A stretch of DNA of 64,000 bases from Synaphobranchus kaupii (lineage: Eukaryota > Chordata > Actinopteri > Anguilliformes > Synaphobranchidae), in assembly GCA_029718625.1 (NCBI GenBank), contig CM056395.1, forward strand, positions 24,290,899 through 24,354,898, given 5' to 3'. A program made the translations under genes and the position numbers. The notes under the pieces are model-generated. The model was not told the origin of the DNA and made no database searches. It saw only the letters and a program-made list of their open reading frames with translations. Shown here in pieces: positions 22,060 through 35,800 of this stretch. Every line of letters begins with the position of its first letter. The stretch's first letter is position 1.

Positions 22060-23385
22060 CTACGCAAGCATTTCCTTTTCTCCATCAAATAGGAATGTCT
22101 GATCAAGGTTACGTCCTTTTAACGATATGATATCTTCTTTCAAGGTTTTTGAGCTAATTAATGTTTCCCAACAGTGTTTCCCCTCATAGTATCAATTTCT
22201 GAGGAGATTATCGGGAAAATAAGTAAAGTCTATTAAAATAGAGCCCTCTGTGGATCTCAAAGTGCTTTAGAGAGCGGGAGAGGGTGAATCTCCTTAACGA
22301 CGGCCAGAGAGCATCTACTACTCTGATCATGCACAGCAGCCATTTTACATCAGAGGCTGAGGGGGGAGGGATTTTATTTAACCAATCAAAATGGAGGATA
22401 AAAATATAGGTTAAGAATGTGTCCAGGAGAGGACCAGAGAATCCTGCTCCTTAAAATAAGTACCCGCGGTTCTTTATTGACAAGTGAGTCAGGACCTCCG
22501 TTTAATATCTCAACCACAAGGCAGCGATTCCCAAAGCACAGTGTCCCCATCACTAGTCTTTATTTGATCCAGTGGGAAGACCCCCCCCCCCCCCCCCAGG
22601 AGATGGCATAAGGCGGGGTGCTCCTTTTAGCAACCAACCACAAAAAAAGTGAGCATGGGAAAGTCTCATTTTCACCCAAAAAAGTGCCTTTGGCGTACAG
22701 AGAGGAACGGCTGTGGTAGATATATTGTATCTGTAGCAGATAAGGTGACTCCTCTATGAGAGCTCAGTCAGGACCCTGTAAGGCTGACTGGAGGCGGGGC
22801 TCTGCCGCTCTCTTATCCGTTTGATTCGGTGTCTTTGAAGCTGTGGCTCAAAGAAAATGCACCACATCAATGGAGAGACCAACCCGACAATGAGGGGAAC
22901 AGGAAAGTAAAAAAATAAAAAAATAAATACATTAAATAAAATGGCGGCAATCCTTGAAAGTGTCTGTGGACTCCGTGGGCGGTCACGTACGGGAACAGAA
23001 AGGCCTGGCGGTGCAGAGAAGCGGTGGCGCCCTCGAAACCGCCAAAAACGAGACAGTGCCCGACCCCGGCTGCGTTGCGGGACTCCTCAGTCAGTACCCT
23101 GGTGCGTATTGGGCGGCCTCCATCTTGTTTGGAGCGATGACTAACGCGCAGCGAGGAGCAACACAAACTTTGGTCCCTGCGCAGTCGCACTGTAATTACC
23201 ATTGGAGGGGTTTGATTTTCAGTGCAGGCAGAGTGGGAGCTGTACACAGTAGGACAGCATTCACACAGACGATGAAGCACACTGAACTCACTCTAAATGA
23301 AGAAGACCTGTCTCCCTAGAGCAAACTCCTGGGGCTTTACTGTACATGTGGAAAAGAGAAAGGCTAAGAAGAGCTGACTGGCAAT
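22060..23385 (-). other. Probable rbpms 3'UTR or downstream flank
   Basis: No coding exon is seen. On the - strand there are AATAAA hexamers, for example at about 22472-22477, roughly 970 bases past the stop, which could end the mRNA if no further intron is used. A C homopolymer lies at about 22580-22598. Confidence 0.35.
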
Positions 23386-23410
23386 ATGGAGTGTGTGTGT
23401 GTGTGTGTGC
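23386..23410 (+). repeat. Short GT microsatellite
   Basis: (GT)n just past the rbpms stop, on the far side of exon 7 from the longer CA repeat. Confidence 0.85.
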
Positions 23411-23445
23411 ATAGGGGTGAAGGGGGCCGCACACTCACCCAGATT

Positions 23446-23508
23446 TCAGCAGAACTGCCTGGACTTCCATCCCTGTGGGGCACCATCTGCAGGAGGGAGC
23501 CAACGGAT
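23446..23508 (-). CDS. rbpms: rbpms terminal coding exon 7 with stop
   Basis: Encodes [20 protein letters not shown] and TGA at 23446-23448. This matches the C terminus of human RBPMS isoform A. The acceptor (gtgtgcgtgtgcgcag) has no ordinary polypyrimidine tract but a TG repeat of about 64 bases. A donor-like GTGAGT lies at 23433-23438, soon after the stop, so a further 3'UTR exon is possible. Confidence 0.95.
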   Translation of the reverse strand: MRWLPPADGAPQGWKSRQFC

Positions 23509-23520
23509 CTGCGCACACGC

Positions 23521-23579
<59 letters not shown>

Positions 23580-26226
23580 AACAGCAGCAGGATTCACCTT
23601 CTTAACCAAACCGAGCACATTGATTCACCTGATTCACCTGCTTAACCAAACCGAGCACATTGATTCACCTGATTCACTTGCTTAACCAAACTGAGCACAT
23701 TGATTCACCTGATTCACCTGCTTAACCAAACTGAGCACATTGATTCACCTGATTCCCCTGCTTAACCAGACGAACCACATCGACTCACCTGATTGACCTG
23801 CTTTACCAGACTGAGCACAATGATTCACCTGATTCACCTGCTTAACCAAACTGAGCACATCGATTCATCTGAATTGTAATTCACCACCCCTAGTTCAGCA
23901 GCAGTACCGTCCTCTCCACAACACCCCATAATCACACAGCAAACTCACTCATGTGCTAACGGCCTTCATTTTACTCCATCACTAAAGATCAACAATGAGA
24001 CGTTCACATTAATTAACCAGACATTACCCACCACAAACCTGCCTCTCTTTGCCACTCGCCCTTTATTCAACAAAGGACACACAAACCTTCAGGAGCGAGG
24101 CAACACACGGAGACAGGCCTAATATATTTAAACACAAAAGTGGGTCAGCGTTGAATAATGAAGGACAAAAACCAACGGCTACAGAAGGGGCTAGAACCTT
24201 CCGAGTCCGACATCTCAGCTCTCAGTAGAGAGCTAAAGATTAGCAACAGTCAAAGCCTCACAGGCATGAGCCAAATCCCTGAACAACAGCAGAGCTTGCG
24301 CCAGCCGAGGGGGGGAATATCTGGGAATTGCGCAAGCTCCAACTGGACATCACTTCCAGCAGAAACACAGATTTCCCAGGATACCTCCCCACTGAGTTCT
24401 AACCGAACACGCCAACTTGCCTCCGATCCCAGACAGGAGAAAGCTCAAGGGTGGTCTACGTGATATATTATTATGTCTATTATTTAAACTTCATTTCACT
24501 TGATAGATCACCCGAGAACTCCCGTTCTCTTTTGTCAGTGATGACCTGGGGAATTAAAACGGTAGTAATTAAAGGCGCTGTGTAGTCAATCAGATGTAGG
24601 GGGTGATTAGGTGGAGCCAATCAGATGTTGGGGGTGATTATGTGTAGCCAATCAGATGCTGGGGATCATTAGGTGGAGCCAATCAGATGTTGGGGGTGAT
24701 TATGTGTAGCGAATCAGATGTTGGGGGTGATTATGTGTAACCAATCAGATGTAGGGGGTGATTATGTGTAACCAATCAGATGTTGCAACTGAGTTTGCTC
24801 TGTAAAAGGAGCACAGAGAGTGTACTCTGAGAACTCAAAGCTGAAGTCTCTTGTGTGTTGTGTTTTCTCCCGAAAAACCTCACTGGAGGACAGAGGCGCG
24901 GCGTTGGCAGATACATCAGGAGCAGGTGACAGAGCTCAGGGCCTGAGTGACAGCAGAGCCACACCTGGCCCCTCCCGCATTCCGTCCGCACACCTGAGAG
25001 CTGTGTGCAGGTTTACCTTTCCCTCCACCTGGATTTATTACCAGGCCGCATGCTGTTGAAATAAGTGGCATATATATATATATTTTTTTTTTCTCCAAAA
25101 TGGTCGATGCGAACTAACGGAAAGATAGCGGGCTTGACGTCGAGACAGTAAAAAGTAGGTCAGGGCACGCGTGTCTGGCCCAAGGCCTCTGGCCTGCACT
25201 TCGCTTCGCCTGGGGGGGGTTGCTGGAGACACAGGTGAGCAGATAAGAGCTAGAATGCCAATGCCCTGCATTCCATCACTCTGTTAGCCATGATAAAAAT
25301 GCTCAATGCTCATTGGTCAGGAGCCACAACAGCTTCCTGCCTCGGTATCTGTGTAAATTACTTGAGAGCCTGGGAGAAGGTGGGAGATGTAACAGTTCAA
25401 ATGAATGAATGTTCACACACTGGCATCCACACCAAAGAGGGACTATTTCTCCATTTTAAAAAAAGAAAATGAATAGTTGGTTGCATTCAGTGGGGTCTGC
25501 TGTCGCCATTGTGACACCAAAGAACTGTGTAATGTGATGTGCTTAAGCAAACAGAATGAACAAATTAAATAAGCTCCAATTACATGTGCGTTTAAAATAA
25601 TAATACCAAGAAACTCCTGATCATTTCTGAGAACGGCTCAAGGTGCTCTTTAAGCGCTAAATAATTACGAGATAATTCAATAACTGAAAGTCGAAAGGCA
25701 AACATTCCTGGAGGAGCTTTTTCCGTTAATGAAAATCAAAAGGAAGCCTTTGAGATCATCCCTCATTCTGCGCCGCGCTGAAAATCGTCCCCAGCTGACG
25801 GTCTGCTGGAGAGAGCCGGCTGATGCTGATTGGGCCCCCGGGCTCCTGCGGGGCGAGTGATTGGCTACGGACCGGGCAGAGCCCCCGGTGATTGGGTGTG
25901 ATTTGAGAGTGTAGTTATCAGGGTGAAGCAGGCCGGTGTGAGAGGGTCGTGGACGATCGCCATGGCTACCGGTCAGAAGGACTGATGATTGGTGGAGGCA
26001 GGGCAGTGGCCGAGTGGATCAGAACAGGTGTGTTCTTGCGGTGGGGGGGGGCGGGGGCGGGGTTTGGGGGGGTTACCTGGGCGTGCAGAGAGGAGGGGTA
26101 GGTGAATGCGGGAGCTAGAGCAGGCGATAGTTCGGCAGGGAAGAGGGGGTATGGGGCCCAGACATCGGGGGTACTAGGGTACAGAGCTGGAACTGTGAGT
26201 TCATCTGCAATACAAAAAACAGGGAA

Positions 26227-26259
<33 letters not shown>

Positions 26260-26767
26260 CAAAGAGGGAGGGTGAGAGAGAGAAAAAAAGAGAGAGTGAG
26301 AGCCGAGAGAGAGAAAAAGACAAAGAGAGATAGAGATAGAGAGAGATAGAGAGAGAGAGAGAGAAATGGGCAGAAAGAACTAGAGAGTGAGAGTGAGAGA
26401 GTGAGAGTGAGCGAGAGAGTGAGAGTGAGAGAGTGAGCGAGAGAGTGAGCGAGAGAGAGAGAGTGAGACTGTGCGATTGAACACAAAATAAACCACAAAG
26501 CAGCTGCTATTGGTTAATAAATAACTACAAATAGGATGACTTTGGCGTGGATTCATAGTTTAGCAAAGGTGGTGCACTGAAAAAGTTTATGCATTCATAA
26601 AACTGCGGCTGGAATAAAAGAAAGGAAAAAATGGAGAGATATAGAGAGGAAGAGAGACAGGAGCAGAGAGAAAGAAAGCGAGGGAGCGTGAGCAAGAACA
26701 CAACATACCGCTAACATAATGCCAGGGGAAAAGAAGGATAGAAAAGATAACAAAACAAACAAACAAA

Positions 26768-26811
<44 letters not shown>

Positions 26812-29800
26812 TATTATCAGGAGATTGATTACTGAGATCACACAAAGTTAGAGCAGGCATATTCGAATGAACCGGTTACTAAACCGCACAAGGTCATGTC
26901 TCTCGATAGGTGTCAAGGCTGCATTCTTTGATCCTCACAGAAAAGATGAATGATTATTGGAGAGGAGGCTTTATTTAGAAAGGACCCTAATTTAACACAA
27001 CACGGGACTCTCAAAAACACAGAACAAAGCTCCTGCCTTCAGTAATAGGCTACAGTATATCAGCTACGCCCAATTTAGAACACTCCATCTGTTATTACAT
27101 TCTATGCTGGACATGGTTGTTCAAGACAAACCCCTTGCTGGAAGTTCAGTCCCATGGCATGTCAGAGCTGGAGGTTTTATTGACGCTTGAAAAGAAACCC
27201 CTTATCGGGAAATCCGAGCTGGTTTCCTGAAAATAGCTTGTAATTGTCATAACGTCGTGGCCTCTGGGAATCGTTTCCTACCGCTTTCTTGCCGAGGATG
27301 CCCACTTCCTGTGAGATCCTGTTTAAAATGGCACCAGCACGAAGGGTTGAACAATCAGACCTGCAAGGGACACTGGTCTGTTGTTTGACGTGTGTGTGTA
27401 CACGTGTGTGTGTGTGTGTATATGTGTGCGCGCATGTGTGTGTGTGTGTGTATATGTGTGCGCGCGCATGTGTGTGTGTGTGTGTACACATGTGGGATTC
27501 CTTTTCAGAAGTTGACCTTTTTGTAAAATGCAAAAGCAAAGCATTGCCCCATGAAATAAAAAAAAAAAAAGGACTTCATGAAGCAAACAGCTGACTATGG
27601 TTCAGAGAATGTCCCAGGAATGTCCCAGAGTACTTGAGTTTATTCGGTAAGACCGCACGGCAGCACACATCTTAAGAAGGGTCGCGTTTCTTCGTTCTGC
27701 TGCGGCTGGTTCGCTGCGTTTACTCAACACAGTACAATATTTATCTGAAAGGTAAACACAATGTTGCTCGGCGCTCACACTGCCTCCACAGGCTTGCATG
27801 CTGAGGAATGACAACCACCACCCCCCCACCCCCCCACTCAAAAAAAACAAAAAACAAAAAACCATCTCATGTTTTTCCAGTCAAAAGTCTGTACAATTTT
27901 CCTGCAGTTGAATGTACATTTAACATAAAGTTGGGGGCACTTTGATTCCCTGGGGTCTTTTTATTAATTATATTTTACATGATTCAGGATAGAAATTGGC
28001 TGAATATGGATGTACACACAGTGTAAGTGTATAATATGTAATATTTATTAAGGCTTTATATAAATGCATTATCTAGATCTTAGTACACATTCAAGTACAT
28101 TATCTTCATCTCAGCACACAAGCCGTAGCCTTAGAGGTCTGGTGAATTATGCAGTTCGCTTCGTCAACTTCCTCTTCGACTTGTGTCAGTGGAAGGAGCT
28201 TTAATTCGAAAAAAGGCGCATGTATATTTCACCATCAAATGTTTTTGACATCTCTTGGGTATAAAGGAGCCGGTTTTAAAATTACTCCTAAAAGCAGTCA
28301 ATGTTCAACCATTTTCTGAGTCCGCACGATATTTCCATGCCATTAAAGAGCACTTTGGGCCAGTTTTCCAAAAGCATTTCTGGTGACATACCTACAAAAT
28401 TAACATTAAGATTTAATGTGCAAGTGGATCATTTCAGGATGTATGGAAAAGAAGTGGAAGTGCTTGGAAATGGACCTAAAGCAATAGGTTATATACACTA
28501 TGGCTGTGTCTGAATCAGAGCCCTATCTACTGCGCCCTATCTACTGTGCCCTGTCTCCTGTGAACAGTGCACTGTGTCTGAATCAGAGCCCTATCTCTGC
28601 ACCCTGTCTCCTGTGTACAGTGCACTGTGTCCGAATCAGAGCCCTATCTACTGCGCCCTATCTCCTGCGAACAGTGCACTGTGTCCGAATCAGAGCCCTA
28701 TCTACTGCGCCCTGTCTCCTGTGTACAGTGCACTGTGTCCGAATCAGAGCCCTATCTACTGCGCCCTGTCTCCTGTGAACAGTGCACTGGCAGAATGTCC
28801 GCAGTTTTACAGCTAAATTGGGATACTTTCAAAGTGCAGTCACTGGTAAAAGTGAAAAGTCGCAAAGCACTCTTATTTTAAAAAGTAAAAACATGATGAT
28901 TTCTATTTAAAATACATTGTTTTCAGTTAAAAATAGCCTATAATTTGGGATAGATTTGAGTCGCCATTTGGCTGGAAAGTCTTACAAGATCTGGCAACCC
29001 TGAGCCCTACTCTTGCGCTGCCATGTCACGTGTTGTTTTTGTTGTATTTGAAGGAAAACGTCAGCGAAGCTGCGCCTCATTTTTTTAAAACGAAGCTCAC
29101 CTCATATTTACGTATGTGCCAAAACGTTTGTGTACTTCTTGAAAAGTGTGCTCCCGAATGTACTCAGCGAAACCCCGGAAGTAAGTGTGTCATCCAGGTG
29201 TTTGAAGCATACTACAATTTGAAAAATTTCCATCCTATCTACTCACCAAGGCTACTCAACAGTGTGGAAGAGTGCTGATTCGGACACGGCCTATGTGTGT
29301 TACAAAGCATTACTTCACATTACATTAACAGAAGCTCAATCATCTTCTTATTCCTACCCCAAGCACCATTTCTATGTAATTACTTTAGGATGGCTAGAGC
29401 ATGCTTTAAGTCTTTCTATGAATGTTAGCTGTTTGACTATATAATTTGCTTACATGCATTATTATTACGTATTTGTATGTATGTGCCTATGTATTCATAT
29501 GTAATCTGTTTACACATATTATTATTATTATGTATTTTTATGTATGTACAGATATGCATGCATGTATTTTTATTATATTTTTAAATTATTTTCATTATTT
29601 GTATTTGCATAATGGTTGGCAGAAGTTAACTTATGCATAGTTCTTTAAACACTGGTCTGGAAATGTTGCTCCCATAACTCTGATGAATGTGGTTTAATAT
29701 AATGAATTACAACGTAGAAGAGCATGTTATAGGACATTTTTGTTTGTTTTCCATTTAACTTGTGTTTTTTGTTATTTTATAGTTAAGAATGTATAGCTGT

Positions 29801-32800
29801 GTTCTCTGTTCATCACTAGGGATGGCTCCTACGTGAGAAAGTTGTGTTTTGTCGGATCTGCTTTGTAGTCGCGCCAATGACCTTCAATATGCACTTATTG
29901 TATGCCACTTTGGATAAAAGCGTCTGCCAAATAAGTGTAATGTAATGTAATGAACTAGACCAGCGTAATACCCCCCCCACACGTGAGACAATGTGCGGGC
30001 AACAATGTTAAAAATAGTGTAGATTATCTCTGCAAACCCAAAACCAATGCTCAAGCAGAAGCACAAATGCTCTTTCCCTGGATTTATTATTTATCAGTAT
30101 CTGACAAACCCACTAAGATGCCCTTTAAGATCCATAGGCACCATTAAATAACATGCCAATTAGTAGCTCAATACATTTCAAATATGAATAACAAAAACAA
30201 GAGATGTTTTTCTTATATAACAGGCAAACATGGGCCAGAAAGCCATTTTATGAAAAAAGCATCTCAATGCTTTACTGTATATATGCTTTGCAGTGAATTG
30301 AAGTGAACTTCTAATCTGTTCTCATAAGTTTCACTCAGGGTGCACCTCAGGATAAAAAAATATTTCCACAGCAACCAAATTGAATTTGGCCAAAGATCAG
30401 CCAATAATAAGTAAATATGTCGAGGAAAGAACTTTATCCCAGACGATCAAATACCATGGGATCAAATTTAAGTAAGATATTCAAGAGAATAGCTTCATCA
30501 GAGATATTCAATACGGTGTACAAAGGTGAATTGTTTTTGGCTTCTAATGAACAGAGAGAATACAAAAACCGCATTGTAAAAACGCATGTCCACAGCTGTC
30601 TTTCTCAAAGTAACTGCTCAAAATTATGTCCCTTAACTTTTAGGTGTTGTGGCAACCAAACTCTAAAACAAATGTTCACAGTGAACTTCGTGAGATACAT
30701 TTGAAGGATAGCAATGCATCCCCCATTATAAAAGTACAAATGTATATCAGTATGATATCAAGTGCATAGTAATATCCTAACAAAACGGTCTGCTTGGAAA
30801 GACTAGCGGGGCTTGCACAGTCATTAACAGCATAGTGCCATCAGGAATCCTTGTAAGGGATGCTCCGATTCCCGTGGAGCTCCACAACGACCATAAAATA
30901 ACCTTACAGGCTTAGTCATGCTCTGATCTTCACACTAGCGTTCAGCTATCGACGTGCCCCGTCATCAAAACGACGCTGGAGAGCGCGTTACGTTTTCCCG
31001 GGCCAGTGTCCGTCTATGTTCCGTTTCCCTTGGAAACATGACCTTTAGCTTTTGGCAGGGGCCCCGGTTGGAGAAAGGGGGTTCCTCTAAACGGGGGCAG
31101 TATACTCACAGGGGTCCCTGTTGATGAACGGAGGTCCGAGACAGGGCTGGGACAGAGAGGGGTTGGGCGTGCCCACCAGCTTGTTCTTTGCCATTTTGGT
31201 GTTGGCCTTGGCAAACTCCAACCGCAGCGTCTGTTGGATTTCCGGGTCGAAGCGGACACCCTAAAGAGACGGGAGGCGACATTTTTAAGGACTGCGAGAA
31301 GAGAGGCGGGTAGGAAAAGGTCCCTCAATCGTAACGTGTGCTTCATCGAGCACCGCTTCCCTTATTTTTACCACACATTAGGCAGCCTGTGCAAAGAGCA
31401 GGAAGATTTATGTGGCTATTTATGAATTCTTTTCTAAAAACGGCAGCTTTTAAAAACGGACCCTCGTCATCAAAGAGATTCCGCTTGTATTCGCGCAACT
31501 GAAAATCAATGATCTGAGATGAAGTAGTGGCATTCTAACCAAACTTGGTAATACAGCCCTTGTATTATCATCTGTTTCACATCTGCTGTTGCTGCCAGAC
31601 TCTCTGAAAGCTTCTCCTGGGTGATTCTGCTCTGTTTATGCCAGAATTACTTTTGGAAAGCATTTCTCAAGTGGGTAGGCTAGTTCACAAATGTATGCAT
31701 GGATGCAGCATACCGTGGCTTCTCAAAAAAAAAAAAAATCCAATGTGTGAACATTTATTTGTGCCTTTATCAATAGTTTATTATTTTTTTTTTTTCAAAA
31801 ATACATTTTCAAGCAATGAGAATCAAGTTTTAAAAATGTATTTTTAATAGTCTATATTGCAACAAATCAATTTGATAATAGGAATTTGGTAATGTTTTGA
31901 ATGGCATGTTGAAAGCGGAATTATTGGGCTGAATTGTGTAAAAATTACATTTGGTTTCAGCATTTCTTGCCATAGTCCTAATGTTACCTTATATCCATAC
32001 TGAATTTCCTATGCACGATTCTTTCATTTCATCCTTCTGACAAATATTTCCCTGTGCCCAAAATGTGTCAGAGAGAAGATTCACACAATTTTGAGTGATG
32101 GAAATCTGATAAAAGAATGCAATGACACTTTGATAGTGATACCTAATTTGAGGAATACGTTTCAGTGAAATTTTTGACCCAAACAAGGATGCAATCTGTA
32201 ATGCCGCAGGTGGTTTGACCCGATTAATCCTTGCCAATTTGAGACCACAGACACGTTTGTTTATCAAACCCGACCCGGACCGGGAAACAGTCCTTATTTG
32301 TTCACTCGGTTGCATTGCTAGATTGCGTTTTCACCACGGCAGTACAGACACTTCAGGAGGTAAGCCTTGTGCAAATAATTGTGAACATAGTCTATCTTAT
32401 AATTGATGGAGGAGATGAGAATAATTCATGGGTACAGACAGGCATACACACGCCCTGGAAGATACAATGGGATGACGTTGTGAGATTACGTAATGATTGC
32501 TACCATCGGTTTGGGCGTGACCCAAATGATTCGGTTTGTTGCCTAAACCTGTATGTGCGCACTTTTTATAAGATTTTTTATAAATCTAAATATAAACGTG
32601 ACTGCCAACCTGGTTACACTGCAAAAGTGCAAATGTATGTTTAAAACTCAGTAATATGTGGCCTGAAGAGTGGATGATCCTCACTAGAAGGGAACACACA
32701 GGTTGTGGCATACGGTCAGGGAGTTAGTGTTCCCAGCTCACTTCACCTGTCCATCCTGGCATGGCTAACACAATTCAACATGTCTGCTCTGATCACAAAT

Positions 32801-35800
32801 CACACAGCGGAGGTCAGTGCCAGCTGTATTTCACCGGCGTGTGAAACCGCTGCACTGGAGTAACGCAATGAGGCCCTCAGGATATCACACACACAGATAA
32901 GAAGAATTTTCAATTCACAGTTTAAAAAAAAAAAAAGTGTTTAATTTTCAACAAATGCCACTGCAACCGGAGGGCGGGTATCTCAGTACGCAAACAGTAC
33001 GGTGTTTTTTCACCGTCTAATCCCCGTAGACGTATGTTGTCCTCAACAGCTACACGCTATATACATATTGTTTCAGTTACCTGCACCGAAGACATAATGT
33101 TGGAAGTAAAAAATCTGTCTCACTGTCTATTTTCTGGATCTGGTGGGGAAAATATTTCCAAAATAGATAAACAGGCCAATGGTGTTACATATGCACACTA
33201 ATGAACAATCTGGCCAAATTACCGGCAGCAAGTGCACCCACCTGAACAATAATTAAACACTAAAACGACGTGAAAGATAAACCTCTTAAATTGCTTTTAA
33301 GCTTTTATTGCTTTTAAGCTCTGAGTATGTCTATCTCAAGCTTATATACTTGTTTCCATAACACAATTAACCACCTAGAATGCCCCACAAAACTAAAGCC
33401 TTTATATCCTTTCTCCTTGAAGAAAATATTCATCATATTTCATCAGCCTCCAATTTTGATGGACGGAAGATTAAAATGGAATCCTAGATTTTACAGAGGT
33501 GACCTTGTGAGCTCCAGATCAAAAGGCCTTCAATCGCTATGTGAGAATTATGGGCCGTTTGGTTCGCCGTGCAAGAGGCTTTATGACATCACAATGGTGC
33601 ACATTCCAGCATTCTTTCTCACAAGTACAGGGAATCTCTAACCATCAAGGAATGCCATCCAGCAATGAGGACAACTTGGTAGTTGTGTTTTTTGTATATA
33701 TGTGAAAATATTTTGAATTAAATATATTACAAATATGTTGCAACACTGCACAATACTGTATATTCACAAATATACACATTGTTGCCATTTTAAGATTCTG
33801 CAATATATTAGACCACTGTGAAATATAGTATTACATTTTCCAAACAACCCACATTTGTAGAATATATTTCAGTATATTCCTTTTCCAAAAGGGAGTCCTA
33901 ATCCTATGTTTCATGCAAAGTTCATGAATCACCTGTACCTTAACAATGGGTGCAGTGCCCCAACAGGAAGTTTTATACCGATTCCATACATTTCCATTCA
34001 AATTATGAACAAGTTCATGCCTTCTACAAAGCACAACAAATTCAATTTGTTTCAAATCCTCCTGCACCGTGTTTGAAATAATATTTTCCGGTTTATCATC
34101 ATTTCGGCACATCGAGTCGGCAGTTATAGCTCTGTTTCCATGACAAACATGTGACTTGCGCCCCCCGGAGAACGCTCGCTCGCTCGGTGGGGCCAGCCAA
34201 GGCTGGCGTCTTCTGCAGCTGCCGTGTTTGTAATTGAAGAGCGGCGGGCGTACTTACGTTCAGGGCGTTCTTCGCAGCGTCCGCCTCAGATCTGCTGTCG
34301 AAGCTGACAAATCCAACTGGCTGGGGACAGAGAGAGAAAGAATGAGACAGAGACAACAAAAGAAAAAAGAAAAAGCCTATACTATTGATGTCTGCTGGTG
34401 CAGTGTGACGTCTGGTTTTACACCAAATTAAAGCAGCGTTATGTTTCGGACTGCCTGCGCTGTTCATTTTCCCAAAAAGGGCAGTGTGAGAGATGGCCTG
34501 CTGTCACAGACGGAATGACGACCTCGCTTTCAGAGGGATTCCAGAACGCCTCAGACGGAGACAAGACCCGGAGCGACAGACCCAGTCGCCAGGGAGACTA
34601 CGGCACTCCGCCTTCCATAACCCACTTCGACTTCAGTATTCCAGAACGCCGCTGTCTGGCGTTTGGTGACAGGGACATAATTTCAGTGCTAAGTGTAGCT
34701 TGGTATCTTGGTAAAATAGAGTCTGAGTATTGAACCTTCTGAGACAAGTGCAGGTATAAAGGAGATGGGAACCCATTGAAGAACGTGGGGGTATTTTAAC
34801 CCTACGATGCCCAATTGACAACAAACTGGCAACATGAACAGGATTACAGGGAGAAAAAGATTATAGAACGCCAATGGAAGTCACAGTAAATAACCTCATA
34901 AAATTATCATCATAATGTTGAAAGAGGGCAATGGTGAGAAAAGTAGAGCTGTACCCAAAAGGCAATGTGGTGGGCTCTTGATCTTATTTGTAGTACTTTG
35001 AATGGATAAAATGCCAAATTAAATCTCTGGAAGTCACCACAGATATCTACTACTCAAATGTGTGGAAATGGAATGAAATGATATTCACCACAACAGCTAT
35101 TTTAAATTCTTTTTTTTATTTTTATGATATGCACTATGATATGCACTTCATAAATCATAGTGGGAGTCCCTCTTCTCCATGGTAAAAAAAAAAATTTAAC
35201 CATGCTATTAATTATGAACCCCGAAAGTCCAGCTTCCGCATACTGAAGATAAATGTTTTCCTTCTTTTTTTTTTGGGGAATTACGTTTTTTGCCGGAGTG
35301 AATTCTAAGCCATGCCTTTCAGCGAATCTCATTAGCCTCGGGTTGACCCTCTTCTTGCTCAGGGTTTTGATGCCAGCCTTGTAAAATCAGGAAAAACCTG
35401 AACATCCATCTCACAGAGCATAGGGGCTGCATCATAGCATGGCTGGATGACTTTAAAAAGTCAGCTCGCTTTGGAGAAAACTGCATATAAAAGCATTAAG
35501 ATGTCCCATTGATAGTGGTGCCCCTCCCAGCCTGGGTGGCTAGCCGCGTCTCAGCCCATCTCGGATTTCTGTCGCGAGATGCATATTCATGTAGACGTGC
35601 ACCATCCACACAGAACAACATGACTACAGTCCATGACTATAGGCTGTTATTCCAAAAGAAATTTATGAAAATCTTTTAAAAGCAGGGAGGCAGTAGGTTC
35701 CATTTTGAAAGTGTGCGGAATGGTTGAATGGTTGTGGTCCCACAACCACTCCTGTGGACACCATAACCACATGACCACAAAGAAATGACCGCCTAAAAAA

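Noticed and set aside
28500..28881. Overlapping open frames with repeated [19 protein letters not shown] motifs
   Set aside because: They are translations of the transposon-end tandem repeat in several frames.
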